From Aeromonas veronii bv. veronii (GTDB lineage Bacteria > Pseudomonadota > Gammaproteobacteria > Enterobacterales > Aeromonadaceae), in the NCBI RefSeq assembly GCF_000820225.1, contig NZ_CDDK01000024.1, positions 40,020-104,019 on the forward strand: DNA of 64,000 nucleotides, given 5' to 3'. Under the pieces are notes generated by a model that was not told where the DNA came from, did not search any database, and saw nothing but the letters and a program-made list of their open reading frames with translations. How positions within the stretch are numbered: position 1 is the stretch's first letter; the number at the start of each line of letters is the position of its first letter. The position numbers were made by a program, and so were the translations under genes. Positions 30,201-36,897 of the stretch are shown here, piece after piece.

Positions 30201-30351
30201 AGCCAGTGCTGACGGTGATCACCGTGTTGGTCACCTCGGGGTATTCCCGTACCTGCATCTTGAAGATGGCCTGAAAGCCCAGCAAGGCGATCAGGAAACT
30301 GAGCGAGATCGCCAGCACAGGCCGTTTTATAAATATGTCAGTAAATCGCAT
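27271..30351 (-). CDS. RND efflux pump, inner-membrane transporter (HAE1 type)
   Basis: 1026-aa proton-driven RND pump. N-terminal MRFTDIFIKRPVLAISLSFL is followed by two large periplasmic loops and twelve membrane helices. The proton-relay pair is visible in helix 4 (VLAIGLVVDDAIVVLENVDRH, partly quoted by its core GLVVDDAIVV). The C-terminal repeat includes LITKHGILICEVAKE. It follows the adaptor gene by 15 nt and would act with it and an outer-membrane TolC-type channel not encoded here. The substrate is unknown; drugs or bile-like compounds are typical for the class. Confidence 0.92.
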   Translation of the reverse strand: MRFTDIFIKRPVLAISLSFLIALLGFQAIFKMQVREYPEVTNTVITVSTGYYGASSDLIQGFITQPLEQAVAQADNIDFMTSSSQLGSSTITAYMKLNTDPNAALSDILAKVNSVRSQLPKEAEDPSVTSSTGSTTAVLYLGFTSPELNSSQITDYLERVIKPQLFTVGGVSKVDLYGGVEFALRVWLDPAKMAAFNLTASDVMTVLNSNNYQSATGQATGYFTLFNGNAETQVKDVDELKRLVVATRDGKVIRLSDIAKVTLEKSHDIYRASANGREAVVMAVNAAPTANPINIAHDVLALLPSLERNMPSTMRLNVMYDSTVAINESIHEVIKTILEAAAIVLVVITLFLGSFRAVIIPIITIPLSLIGVVMMMDMFGFSINLMTLLAMVLAIGLVVDDAIVVLENVDRHIKEGEEPFRAAIIGTREIAVPVIAMTVTLAAVYAPIALMGGITGSLFKEFALTLAGAVFVSGIIALTLSPMMCSKMLKANEQPGKFESTVHHLLERMTDRYDSMLHAVMKKRPVIVVFAVIVFASLPLLFKFIPSELAPSEDKGVMAVLGTAPSNANLDYIENTMADVNKILDDQPEIAFSQVFSGVFNANQAFGIASMVPWSQREASQKEVLDRVANLVKDIPGMAITTFQFPELPGASSGLPIQFVITTPNSFESLFLVAGEILAAAQSNGQFVYSDLDLNYDSATMKIRIDKDKAGAYGITMQDIGITMGTMMADGYVNRIDLDGRSYEVIPQVERKYRLNPESIKGYYVRAADGKSIPLGSLISIEVVGEPRALPHFNQLNSATIGAVPAPGVAMGDAINWFQTTADEKLPQGYRYDFMGEARQFVTEGNALYATFALALAIIFLVLAIQFESVRDPLVIMVSVPLAISGALIALAWGMATMNIYSQVGLITLVGLITKHGILICEVAKEEQLLRGMNRMEAVMQAAKVRLRPILMTTAAMIAGLIPLLYAAGAGAAQRFSIGIVIVAGLAIGTLFTLFVLPVIYTYLASEHKPLPVFDETIPPKANGGH

Positions 30352-30366
30352 CGCAGATCTCCGCGC

Positions 30367-31500
30367 TTACAGCATCGGGGTTTGTGCCGGAACGGCCAGG
30401 GCATCGTTCTCGACCACATGCACCTTGGTGTCGTTGCTCAGGCGAACCTGACCCGACAGTACGATCTGGTCACCGGCCTGGATGCCGGAGAGCACATGCA
30501 CATCGTTGCCACGGCGCTCACCCGCCTTGACCACAACCTGCTTGGCTCGCAGTACTTTCACCTTGTTACCCTCTTTGTCGGTCTCTTCGCCCTCTTTGAG
30601 CACATAGACGTTCTGACCGTAAAGGGTGAAGGAGATAGCGGTTTGCGGGATCACGATCTGATCTTTCACCGTCGGCAGAATGATGCTGGCGCGGGCGAAC
30701 ATACCGGAACGCAGCTGACCGTCGTTGTTCGGAATGTCTGCCTGTACCTGGATCAGGCCGCTCTGGAAGTTGACCGCAGGCTCGATGGCGGTGATATGAC
30801 CGTCAAACTGGGTTTGCGGATAGGCATCCACATTGATCTTGATGGTCTGGCCCAGCTTGATTTTGGAGATATCGGTCTGGGGCACGGTGAAGCGCAGGCG
30901 CATCACGCTGGTATCTTCCAGGCGCACGATATCTGTGCCCGGCTGCAGATACTGACCGAGGAACACATTGCGCAGGCCGACCACGCCGCTAAAGGGCGCA
31001 CGGACTTCACGACGGGCAATGGTCGCCTTCAGACTCTCGATATCCGCTTCCAGTGAGCGATAGGCCGCTTCAGCCTCATCCAGCTGCTCTTTGGAGATGG
31101 AGCTGGTCTTGTAGAGGTTCTGGAAACGATCGAACTTGGCTTTTGCCGCCGGCAGCTTGGCCTGGGAGGCCCGCAGATTGGCCCGCTCCACGGTGGAGTC
31201 CAGGCTCAGCAGCAGCTGGTCTGCTTTGACCGGTTTACCCGACTCGAAGGTGATGGCGTCAATGGTGCCGGCCAGTTCGGTGGAGAGGGTCACCCCCTGA
31301 TTCGGCTCGATGAAGCCGATCGCTTCGATGGTCGGTACCCAATCCTGCGCCTTGGTCACCATGGCGGTGACAGGGAACTCGGGCTCCGGCCGGTTGGCCA
31401 TGTATTGGGCAATCATCTTCTGTTTGAACAAATTGAAGCCGATGACGCTGCCAAACAAGGCGATCGCTATCAGCAACATAATGGCCATCCACTTTTTCAT
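30367..31500 (-). CDS. RND efflux periplasmic adaptor (membrane-fusion protein)
   Basis: 377-aa adaptor. An N-terminal membrane anchor (MKKWMAIMLLIAIALFGSV) is followed by a barrel-sandwich half motif (GFIEPNQGVTLSTELAGTI), a coiled-coil hairpin (about 95-160), a second lipoyl half (IARREVRAPFSGVVGLRNV) and a beta-barrel domain. It links the inner-membrane pump to the outer-membrane channel. The start Met overlaps the tetR stop (ATGA), so tetR, adaptor and pump are one operon. The in-frame upstream extension runs antiparallel through tetR and is not used. Confidence 0.9.
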   Translation of the reverse strand: MKKWMAIMLLIAIALFGSVIGFNLFKQKMIAQYMANRPEPEFPVTAMVTKAQDWVPTIEAIGFIEPNQGVTLSTELAGTIDAITFESGKPVKADQLLLSLDSTVERANLRASQAKLPAAKAKFDRFQNLYKTSSISKEQLDEAEAAYRSLEADIESLKATIARREVRAPFSGVVGLRNVFLGQYLQPGTDIVRLEDTSVMRLRFTVPQTDISKIKLGQTIKINVDAYPQTQFDGHITAIEPAVNFQSGLIQVQADIPNNDGQLRSGMFARASIILPTVKDQIVIPQTAISFTLYGQNVYVLKEGEETDKEGNKVKVLRAKQVVVKAGERRGNDVHVLSGIQAGDQIVLSGQVRLSNDTKVHVVENDALAVPAQTPML

Positions 31501-32093
31501 GAACAGGCTCCTGAGGTGGAAAGATTGGGGGATAAAATGGCATTCCAGCTGGCCCGGATCGCGGTTTCCAACTGCGATTCGGTCAGCGTGATGTTGTGCA
31601 CCCTGCACTGCAGGGCCAGATGCATGACACTGTCCAGACTCAACACCTGGAGTGCACGTATCGGTAAATCAATAAACAATCCTTGTTCAACGCCCTGTTC
31701 AAAAAATCGGTCCAGAGGCTCCCAGGCGGCCAGAATGACAGGATTGGTCTCCAATTCTGCCCCTAGCGGAGAGCTCTCGTACTGCAATTTGCACCGGATA
31801 GCGTTGGGTTCGTTAACAAAAATGGCATGAATATTGAGCCATAATTGGCGAAATTGTTGAAATGAAACTTTATCGATTGCTACATCGGCCATGACCATGG
31901 GCACACACTGCAAGATAGTGTGCTGGTGCAGTTGCCGGATCAGATCATCCTTGTCGCCGAAGTAGCGATAGATGGTGCCGGTGGCAACATTGGCCTTCTT
32001 GGCGACTTCTGCAATCGACAGGCCATGAAAACCCCGTTCACCCAGCACCTCATGGGCCGCGTTGAAGATGCTCTCTTTTTTATCCAGAATCAT
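31497..32093 (-). CDS. TetR-family repressor of the efflux operon
   Basis: 198-aa regulator with an N-terminal TetR helix-turn-helix (ILDKKESIFNAAHEVLGERG, then IAEVAKKANVATGTIYRYFGDKDDL), and a C-terminal ligand domain with no family-specific motif I recognise. It is the first gene of the tetR-adaptor-pump operon. A perfect 18-bp palindrome lies 17 nt upstream of its start, so it most likely represses its own operon until an efflux substrate binds. Confidence 0.9.
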   Translation of the reverse strand: MILDKKESIFNAAHEVLGERGFHGLSIAEVAKKANVATGTIYRYFGDKDDLIRQLHQHTILQCVPMVMADVAIDKVSFQQFRQLWLNIHAIFVNEPNAIRCKLQYESSPLGAELETNPVILAAWEPLDRFFEQGVEQGLFIDLPIRALQVLSLDSVMHLALQCRVHNITLTESQLETAIRASWNAILSPNLSTSGACS

Positions 32094-32109
32094 CAGTGTG
32101 ACTTTCGAT

Positions 32110-32127
32110 TGAATGAACGTTCATTCA
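32110..32127. promoter_or_regulatory. TetR operator palindrome
   Basis: TGAATGAACGTTCATTCA is a perfect 18-bp palindrome 17 nt upstream of the tetR start codon. Its half-site TGAATGAAC is typical of AcrR/TetR-family operators. Confidence 0.82.
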
Positions 32128-32276
32128 TTCTAGATGGGCATCAAATCAAGTCAAGGCAGCAAGGCGATTTGCGACTGCGATCTGCCCCTTTTCGGCTGGC
32201 AGCAGGGGAATAGTGGAAGAAAAGTGCGCAATGTGCTTGAAAAAACAACGAACAGTGTTTCAGTGACAGAAAAGTG

Positions 32277-32305
32277 TAGACAAACCAGCAACCATCATTA
32301 ATAAT
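32277..32305 (+). promoter_or_regulatory. tRNA operon promoter with GC-rich discriminator
   Basis: TAGACA (-35) and AATAAT (-10) are 17 bp apart and followed by GCGCC, a discriminator typical of stringently controlled stable-RNA promoters. The start would fall about 14 nt before the first tRNA. Confidence 0.65.
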
Positions 32306-32325
32306 GCGCCCCGTTCGACAGCGTA

Positions 32326-32402
<77 letters not shown>

Positions 32403-32452
32403 TCAAAAGTGCGTCGGTTAAACGGGCGTTGTTGTGGAACGAAAACAGCTGT

Positions 32453-32529
32453 GGTGGCTGTAGCTCAGTTGGTAGAGTCCCGGATTGTGATTCCGGTTGT
32501 CGTGGGTTCGAGCCCCATCAGCCACCCCA
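32453..32529 (+). tRNA. hisR: tRNA-His (GTG)
   Basis: Starts with the extra 5' G typical of tRNA-His (GGTGGCTG), has anticodon GTG within CGGATTGTGATTCCG, a TTCGAGC T-loop and an encoded CCA. Second gene of the cluster. Confidence 0.97.
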
Positions 32530-32549
32530 TTTTACAGCTTGTCAGGTAC

Positions 32550-32635
32550 GCGAAGGTGGCGGAATTGGTAGACGCGCTAGCTTCAGGTGTTAGTGCCCCC
32601 CGGGTGTGAGGGTTCGAGTCCCTCTCTTCGCACCA
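32550..32635 (+). tRNA. leuT: tRNA-Leu (CAG)
   Basis: 86-nt class II tRNA with a long variable arm. Acceptor GCGAAGG pairs with CTCTTCGC-side bases; anticodon loop TTCAGGT gives CAG. Encoded CCA. Third gene of the cluster. Confidence 0.96.
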
Positions 32636-32711
32636 TACTTGCTGTATGACGAGGATGACCATCAGGTCGTCTTTGTTTTTTTGAAGTAAACTATTTTGAA
32701 AGAAATAGCCT

Positions 32712-32788
<77 letters not shown>

Positions 32789-32794
32789 CATTTA

Positions 32795-32825
32795 GAAAAA
32801 CCTCGCTTCGGCGAGGTTTTTTGCT
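32795..32825 (+). terminator. Terminator of the tRNA operon
   Basis: AAAAACCTCGC-TTCG-GCGAGGTTTTTTGC: stem with a UUCG tetraloop and a six-T tail, 8 nt after proM. Confidence 0.95.
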
Positions 32826-32967
32826 TTCTGGCCTCCGCTGCGCCAGCACTCTCTCCCTGTTACGTCTGTTTACACTCTATTTGGGCAGCGCGCCCTGCCT
32901 TTCGGTTATGCTTCAGCCTCGAGTCACTGACAACCGGATGTCATCGGCCCATTTCAGGCATTTTTCC

Positions 32968-33483
32968 ATGAATAACAAAATTTCCTTTGCTTGCTCTCCC
33001 ACCCTGCTGGCTGCCTTGCTGCTGGGTGGCTGTACCATCAAGCCGCCATCCACCGATGTGATGATGGGCTCCATTGCATCACAACCGCAGGAGGAGCGTT
33101 CTCTCTCCCCCTTGCTGACCAGCGGTGATTTTTGCGTTGCTGTGTCCCAACAGAAGGTGTTGGCACAACCTTGCAGCGGAAAAGACGATCAACTGTTCGA
33201 GTGGGATCTGGGTGAGTTGCGCCTGCAGGATCTCTGTTTGCAAGCCAAAAACGACAGCGAAGTGATGCTGGCACCCTGTGACGGTCAGGCGCAGTGGGAG
33301 TGGCAGAAAGACAGGCTTTTCAACAGCAAGGTTTCCCGCTGCCTCGATGTGGCCGGGCGACGCCATACCCCCGGCACGCCGCTGCGGCTGGCTGAATGCT
33401 ACGGCGGTGCGAACCAGAGCTTCAGCTGGCAGCGGCCCAATCCCTGGCTGGAGACCCTGAAAAAACAAAGCCTCACATGGTGA
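32968..33483 (+). CDS. Lipoprotein with ricin B-type (beta-trefoil) lectin domain
   Basis: 171-aa predicted lipoprotein. Residues 1-22 are a lipoprotein signal with lipobox LGGC. Residues about 45-160 contain three QxW-type repeats of ricin B beta-trefoils (QLFEWDL, AQWEWQK, QSFSWQR) and paired Cys residues (FCVAVS, PCSGKDDQ, DLCLQA, APCDGQ, RCLDVAG, ECYGG). The start is the Met of MNNKISFACS; the upstream in-frame extension is unlikely. It may bind sugar at the cell surface or in the periplasm. The stop codon lies inside the following terminator stem. Function not established. Confidence 0.75.
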   Translation: MNNKISFACSPTLLAALLLGGCTIKPPSTDVMMGSIASQPQEERSLSPLLTSGDFCVAVSQQKVLAQPCSGKDDQLFEWDLGELRLQDLCLQAKNDSEVMLAPCDGQAQWEWQKDRLFNSKVSRCLDVAGRRHTPGTPLRLAECYGGANQSFSWQRPNPWLETLKKQSLTW

Positions 33484-33495
33484 GGCTTTGTTGAA
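33461..33495. terminator. Bidirectional terminator overlapping the lipoprotein stop codon
   Basis: CAAAGCCTCAC-ATG-GTGAGGCTTTG is an 11-bp stem (33466-33490). The TGA stop of the lipoprotein gene is in its right arm. AAAAAA precedes it, giving a T-run for the opposite strand, so it mainly terminates yigL. Confidence 0.85.
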
Positions 33496-33517
33496 TCGAA
33501 TGTCGGGATGAAGAGGA

Positions 33518-34336
33518 TCAGGCTGCGCTGACGCTCTCCAGCTCGAACAGCTTCTCCAGATAGACGGCGACGCCATCTTCGTCAGAGGTGAGGGTCTGCT
33601 CGTACTCCGGCAGCGCCATTTTCAGGCGGTCATGGGCGTTGCCCATCACGATGCCGCGTCCCACCATGGTCAACATCTCGAAGTCGTTCATGCCATCGCC
33701 GAAGGCGATCGCCTCCGACATATCGAACCCGTTCTGCTCCAGCACGGCACGCACCGCATTACCCTTGTGCACCCCGGCGTGCATCACTTCGAGGCAGTCT
33801 GGCAATGAGAAGGTGACGTTGAGCTGGTCGCCGTAGCGTTGGTTGAGGTGCGCCTCGATCTTCAGCAGTTTCTCGTGGTCGCCGATGTAGAACACCTTGT
33901 TGATCTGCTCTTTCGGTTCCTGTTTCAGGTCATCGACCAGACGGTAGGTGAACCCCGACTCGTCGTGGAACTGCAGCAGCCAGGGCAGCTCCTCTTCCAC
34001 CACCCAGTCATCACCCTGATAGACATTGAGGTGGATAGAGGGGTCGCGCTCCAGCGCAATCAGTTCGGCGGCGATCTCGGTCGGCAGCGGCTGGTTGAAA
34101 ATCAGCTGATCCTGTTTGTCATGGACCACGGCGCCATTGGAAGTAATGAGGTAGATGTCCATCCCCAGCGCATCGCGGAAGCTGCGTACGTCAACGTGAT
34201 GACGGCCGGTGGCGACCACGAATTTCACACCTTGTTCTACCAGGCGGTGCAGGGTATCCCGGGTACGGGGAGAGATCTGGTGCTGCTTGTTGAGCAGAGT
34301 GCCATCGAGATCGGATACAACTACCTTGAACATCAT
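33518..34336 (-). CDS. yigL: HAD-family phosphatase YigL (pyridoxal phosphate phosphatase type)
   Basis: Cof-type HAD hydrolase of 272 aa. The nucleophile motif DLDGTLL (about residues 9-15), motif II region TGRHHVDV, the ITSNGA segment and the metal motif FGDGMNDFEML are all present. The close pattern match to E. coli YigL, which dephosphorylates pyridoxal 5'-phosphate and sugar phosphates, plus its place after pldB as in E. coli, supports the name. Two ATG codons in tandem (34336 and 34333) are possible starts; GAGG spacing slightly favours the second. Confidence 0.88.
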   Translation of the reverse strand: MMFKVVVSDLDGTLLNKQHQISPRTRDTLHRLVEQGVKFVVATGRHHVDVRSFRDALGMDIYLITSNGAVVHDKQDQLIFNQPLPTEIAAELIALERDPSIHLNVYQGDDWVVEEELPWLLQFHDESGFTYRLVDDLKQEPKEQINKVFYIGDHEKLLKIEAHLNQRYGDQLNVTFSLPDCLEVMHAGVHKGNAVRAVLEQNGFDMSEAIAFGDGMNDFEMLTMVGRGIVMGNAHDRLKMALPEYEQTLTSDEDGVAVYLEKLFELESVSAA

Positions 34337-34422
34337 TACCTCGGCATCGATTGAAAACAGGGGCAGTTTACCTTAGCCCGCAGTGTCACCCCATTTATTT
34401 AGGGTTACAAAAAATAGCCAGC

Positions 34423-35463
34423 TCAGAAGCGGGCGAAAAAGTCGACCATCGCGGTCAGGGCGGGCTGGCGCTTGTCATCGGATTCAATAAACAGCTCGTG
34501 CCAGGCACCTTCTATGCGCAGTGGTTTGCCACCTTCGCACTTGGCAATGGTGCAGAAGCGTTCCTGCGCGGCATTGTCCACCACGCTGTCGCTGCCAGCC
34601 TGCAGCACCAGCAGCGGGGTTTTGATGGCGCCTGCATCGGCGATGGCAGCATCGGCACCAGTGATCCCCTGATAAATCCAGTGGGCGGTCGCGCCACCCA
34701 GCTTGATCTGCGGGTGCTGTTCGTAGAGCTGGCGGAACGCCTGATAGCGGGACTGGCTGTGAGTCAGCTCGTTATCGGCAAAGCCGTGATCCTGATAGGC
34801 GCCCTGACCTGGGCCGTAGGGAGGTTCGCCAATCCAGCCGCCGACCGTGCCTATGGTGCTCGCCAATCCCTTGGCCAGCCACTTGGGCAGACCGCCGAGA
34901 TTGATGCCCAGCATAGGGGAAGAGAGCACGGCCGCCTTGATATCATCGGGCCAGCGTTCCAGATAGCGGGCCGAGATGGCGCCGCCCATGGAGTGGGCCA
35001 GCAGGAACAGCTTGGCAGGCTGGTCCGCCATGATTATCTGGTCGTGAAATTGCTTGAGATCGACCACATAATCGTCGAACTGGTCGACATATCCCTTCTG
35101 CGGGTCATTCAGCATCCGGTCGGACATCCCCTGACCGCGATGGTCGATGAGATAGAGGCTGTAGCCCTGACGCCAGAGATCCCACGCCAGCTCCTGATAC
35201 TTGAGGTAGCTTTCGACTCGGCCATTGACGATGAGGATGGCGCGATCGACCTTGGCTTGCCGCAGCGCGGCATAGCGGATGGTCACCCCATCCTTGCCCT
35301 TGAACTCTCCTTCCACCGCATGCTGGCGCCAGAAGTCGGGCAGGGTTTGCTGGTAGAGGCTGGGTACATCGGCTTCGCTGGTGAGCTGATAGGTATTGGT
35401 CACGGCAAGGGCTCCGGCAGAAAACAGGGTCAGGGCCAACAGGGAAAGAGAGAGGGGTTTCAT
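34423..35463 (-). CDS. pldB: Alpha/beta hydrolase, lysophospholipase L2 (PldB) type
   Basis: 346-aa hydrolase. The oxyanion/lid region IDHRGQGMSDR, the nucleophile elbow LLAHSMGGAIS (Ser about residue 145), a catalytic Asp near LVLQAGSDSVVD and His in IEGAWHELFIESD are present. Unlike E. coli PldB it has an apparent signal peptide ([20 protein letters not shown]), so it is probably secreted to the periplasm or beyond. The start overlaps the catB stop (TGATG). pldB-yigL order matches E. coli. Confidence 0.88.
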   Translation of the reverse strand: MKPLSLSLLALTLFSAGALAVTNTYQLTSEADVPSLYQQTLPDFWRQHAVEGEFKGKDGVTIRYAALRQAKVDRAILIVNGRVESYLKYQELAWDLWRQGYSLYLIDHRGQGMSDRMLNDPQKGYVDQFDDYVVDLKQFHDQIIMADQPAKLFLLAHSMGGAISARYLERWPDDIKAAVLSSPMLGINLGGLPKWLAKGLASTIGTVGGWIGEPPYGPGQGAYQDHGFADNELTHSQSRYQAFRQLYEQHPQIKLGGATAHWIYQGITGADAAIADAGAIKTPLLVLQAGSDSVVDNAAQERFCTIAKCEGGKPLRIEGAWHELFIESDDKRQPALTAMVDFFARF

Positions 35464-36122
35464 CAGGCACACTCCTGTTGCCAATGGTGATAAAGGGCGG
35501 CGATATCCCCCGAGCAGAGCAGCGCCATGCTGGCTTGCAAGCGGGGCAAGGGCCAGTCCCACCACTGCATCTCTTGCAGCATGAGGATCTGCTCATCGCT
35601 GAAGCGACGGCGGATTGGTTGGGCCGGGTTGCCGCCGACTATGGTGTAAGGGGCCACATCTTTGGTCACCACGGCGCGGGTGGCGATGACGGCGCCATCA
35701 CCTATGGTGATGCCGGGCATGATCATCGCTTCCGAGCCGATCCAGACATCGTTGCCAATCCGGGTGTCCCCCTTGCGCAGAAAGCCGCTGCGGGCCCCTT
35801 CGCCAAAGGTGTCGGGGTTGAACGGGAAGGTGGAGACCCAATCCAGCCGGTGGCCCTGATTGCCCGCCAGCATGAAGGTGGCGCCCGAGCCGATGGAGCA
35901 GAACTTGCCGATGATCAGCCGATCCACCTCGCCCCAGAGGCCGCTCTCCCAGGTGTCGCGGGTCGAGCCATCGCCGAGCAGGTAGCGGACGCAGTGATCC
36001 TCGAACGGCTTGCCGTGGTAGTAGCCAGAGTAGTAGCTGTAGTCGCCGGCCTCTATGTTCGGGTTGGTCAGGTGATCCCGGATGATTTGCGATTCCAGCC
36101 AGCTGCCAAAAGGGTTTTCCAT
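35463..36122 (-). CDS. catB: CatB-type xenobiotic O-acetyltransferase
   Basis: 219-aa hexapeptide acyltransferase (left-handed beta-helix) of the chloramphenicol/streptogramin A acetyltransferase family. Family motifs: [39 protein letters not shown] (with the catalytic His), [25 protein letters not shown] and VVGGNPA-like [14 protein letters not shown]. It transfers acetyl from acetyl-CoA to a hydroxyl. It overlaps trmH upstream and pldB downstream by single bases (TGATG at both ends), so it is embedded in a housekeeping operon with no integron attC or mobile element beside it. Actual drug activity is not shown by sequence. Confidence 0.88.
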   Translation of the reverse strand: MENPFGSWLESQIIRDHLTNPNIEAGDYSYYSGYYHGKPFEDHCVRYLLGDGSTRDTWESGLWGEVDRLIIGKFCSIGSGATFMLAGNQGHRLDWVSTFPFNPDTFGEGARSGFLRKGDTRIGNDVWIGSEAMIMPGITIGDGAVIATRAVVTKDVAPYTIVGGNPAQPIRRRFSDEQILMLQEMQWWDWPLPRLQASMALLCSGDIAALYHHWQQECA

Positions 36123-36853
36123 CACTCCTCCTGTAGGTCGTCCTGCTCGCTCTGCTGCGCCCACCCTTTGCGGGTCAGCTGCATCCGCTGCCACCACTCT
36201 TCGTCCGCCAGAATTTCACCGGCCGGGCCGAGCTGGGGGTAGGGCATCTCTTTCTCTTTGCAGAGTTGGGCATAGATAGGATAACCCCCCTCGAACAGGA
36301 TGCTGTTCTGCTCCTCCAGCGTGAGCGGGCAGCCGCGCTGATAGCAACCGGCCAGCTCGCGCTGACGCTGGGCTTCGTAGAGGATGGCGGCAGCAGCCAC
36401 CGAGACGTTGAGGGACTGCACCATGCCGACCATGGGAATGACGATATGGTGGTCGGCCAGCGCCAGCGCCTCTTCACCGATGCCGTGCTTTTCCTGACCC
36501 ACCAGAATGGCGGTCGGTTTGGTGTAGTCGATGGCGCGAAAATCGACCGAGCTGTCAGATAGATGGGTCGCCAGGATCTGCATGCCTGAAGCTTTCAGCT
36601 CGGCAACGGCTGTGCCGATATCCGGGTGCAGTTTTACATCCACCCAGTTCTGGCTGCCGCGGGCGGTGCCTTTGCGTTTGTGGATCCAGGTTTTGGGCCA
36701 GACGGCGTGTACCCGGTGGATGCCGATGGCATCGGCGGTACGCACGATAGCGGCCAGATTGTGAGGTTTATGGACCTCTTCCATGCAGACGGTCAAATCG
36801 AGCTGACGCTGGGCCAGCATGTCGGTGATGCGCTTGAAGCGTTCGGGGGTCAT
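36122..36853 (-). CDS. trmH: tRNA (guanosine-18-2'-O)-methyltransferase
   Basis: SpoU/TrmH-class SPOUT methyltransferase of 243 aa that methylates Gm18 in the tRNA D-loop. The three family motifs are present: [13 protein letters not shown] (motif 1), [11 protein letters not shown] (motif 2) and [21 protein letters not shown] (motif 3, knotted cofactor site). The spoT-trmH order matches E. coli. A hairpin lies between spoT and trmH, and the stop overlaps the catB start. Confidence 0.95.
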   Translation of the reverse strand: MTPERFKRITDMLAQRQLDLTVCMEEVHKPHNLAAIVRTADAIGIHRVHAVWPKTWIHKRKGTARGSQNWVDVKLHPDIGTAVAELKASGMQILATHLSDSSVDFRAIDYTKPTAILVGQEKHGIGEEALALADHHIVIPMVGMVQSLNVSVAAAAILYEAQRQRELAGCYQRGCPLTLEEQNSILFEGGYPIYAQLCKEKEMPYPQLGPAGEILADEEWWQRMQLTRKGWAQQSEQDDLQEE

Positions 36854-36874
36854 GGCTTGTCTCTATAAAAGCAG

Positions 36875-36894
36875 CAGGCGGCTTGCGCCGCCTG
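36875..36894 (-). terminator. Weak terminator or attenuating hairpin between spoT and trmH
   Basis: CAGGCGGC-GCAA-GCCGCCTG stem (8 bp, GNRA-type loop) then CTGCTTTTA. The short T-run suggests partial termination within the gmk-rpoZ-spoT-trmH run of genes. Confidence 0.6.
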
Positions 36895-36897
36895 TGT

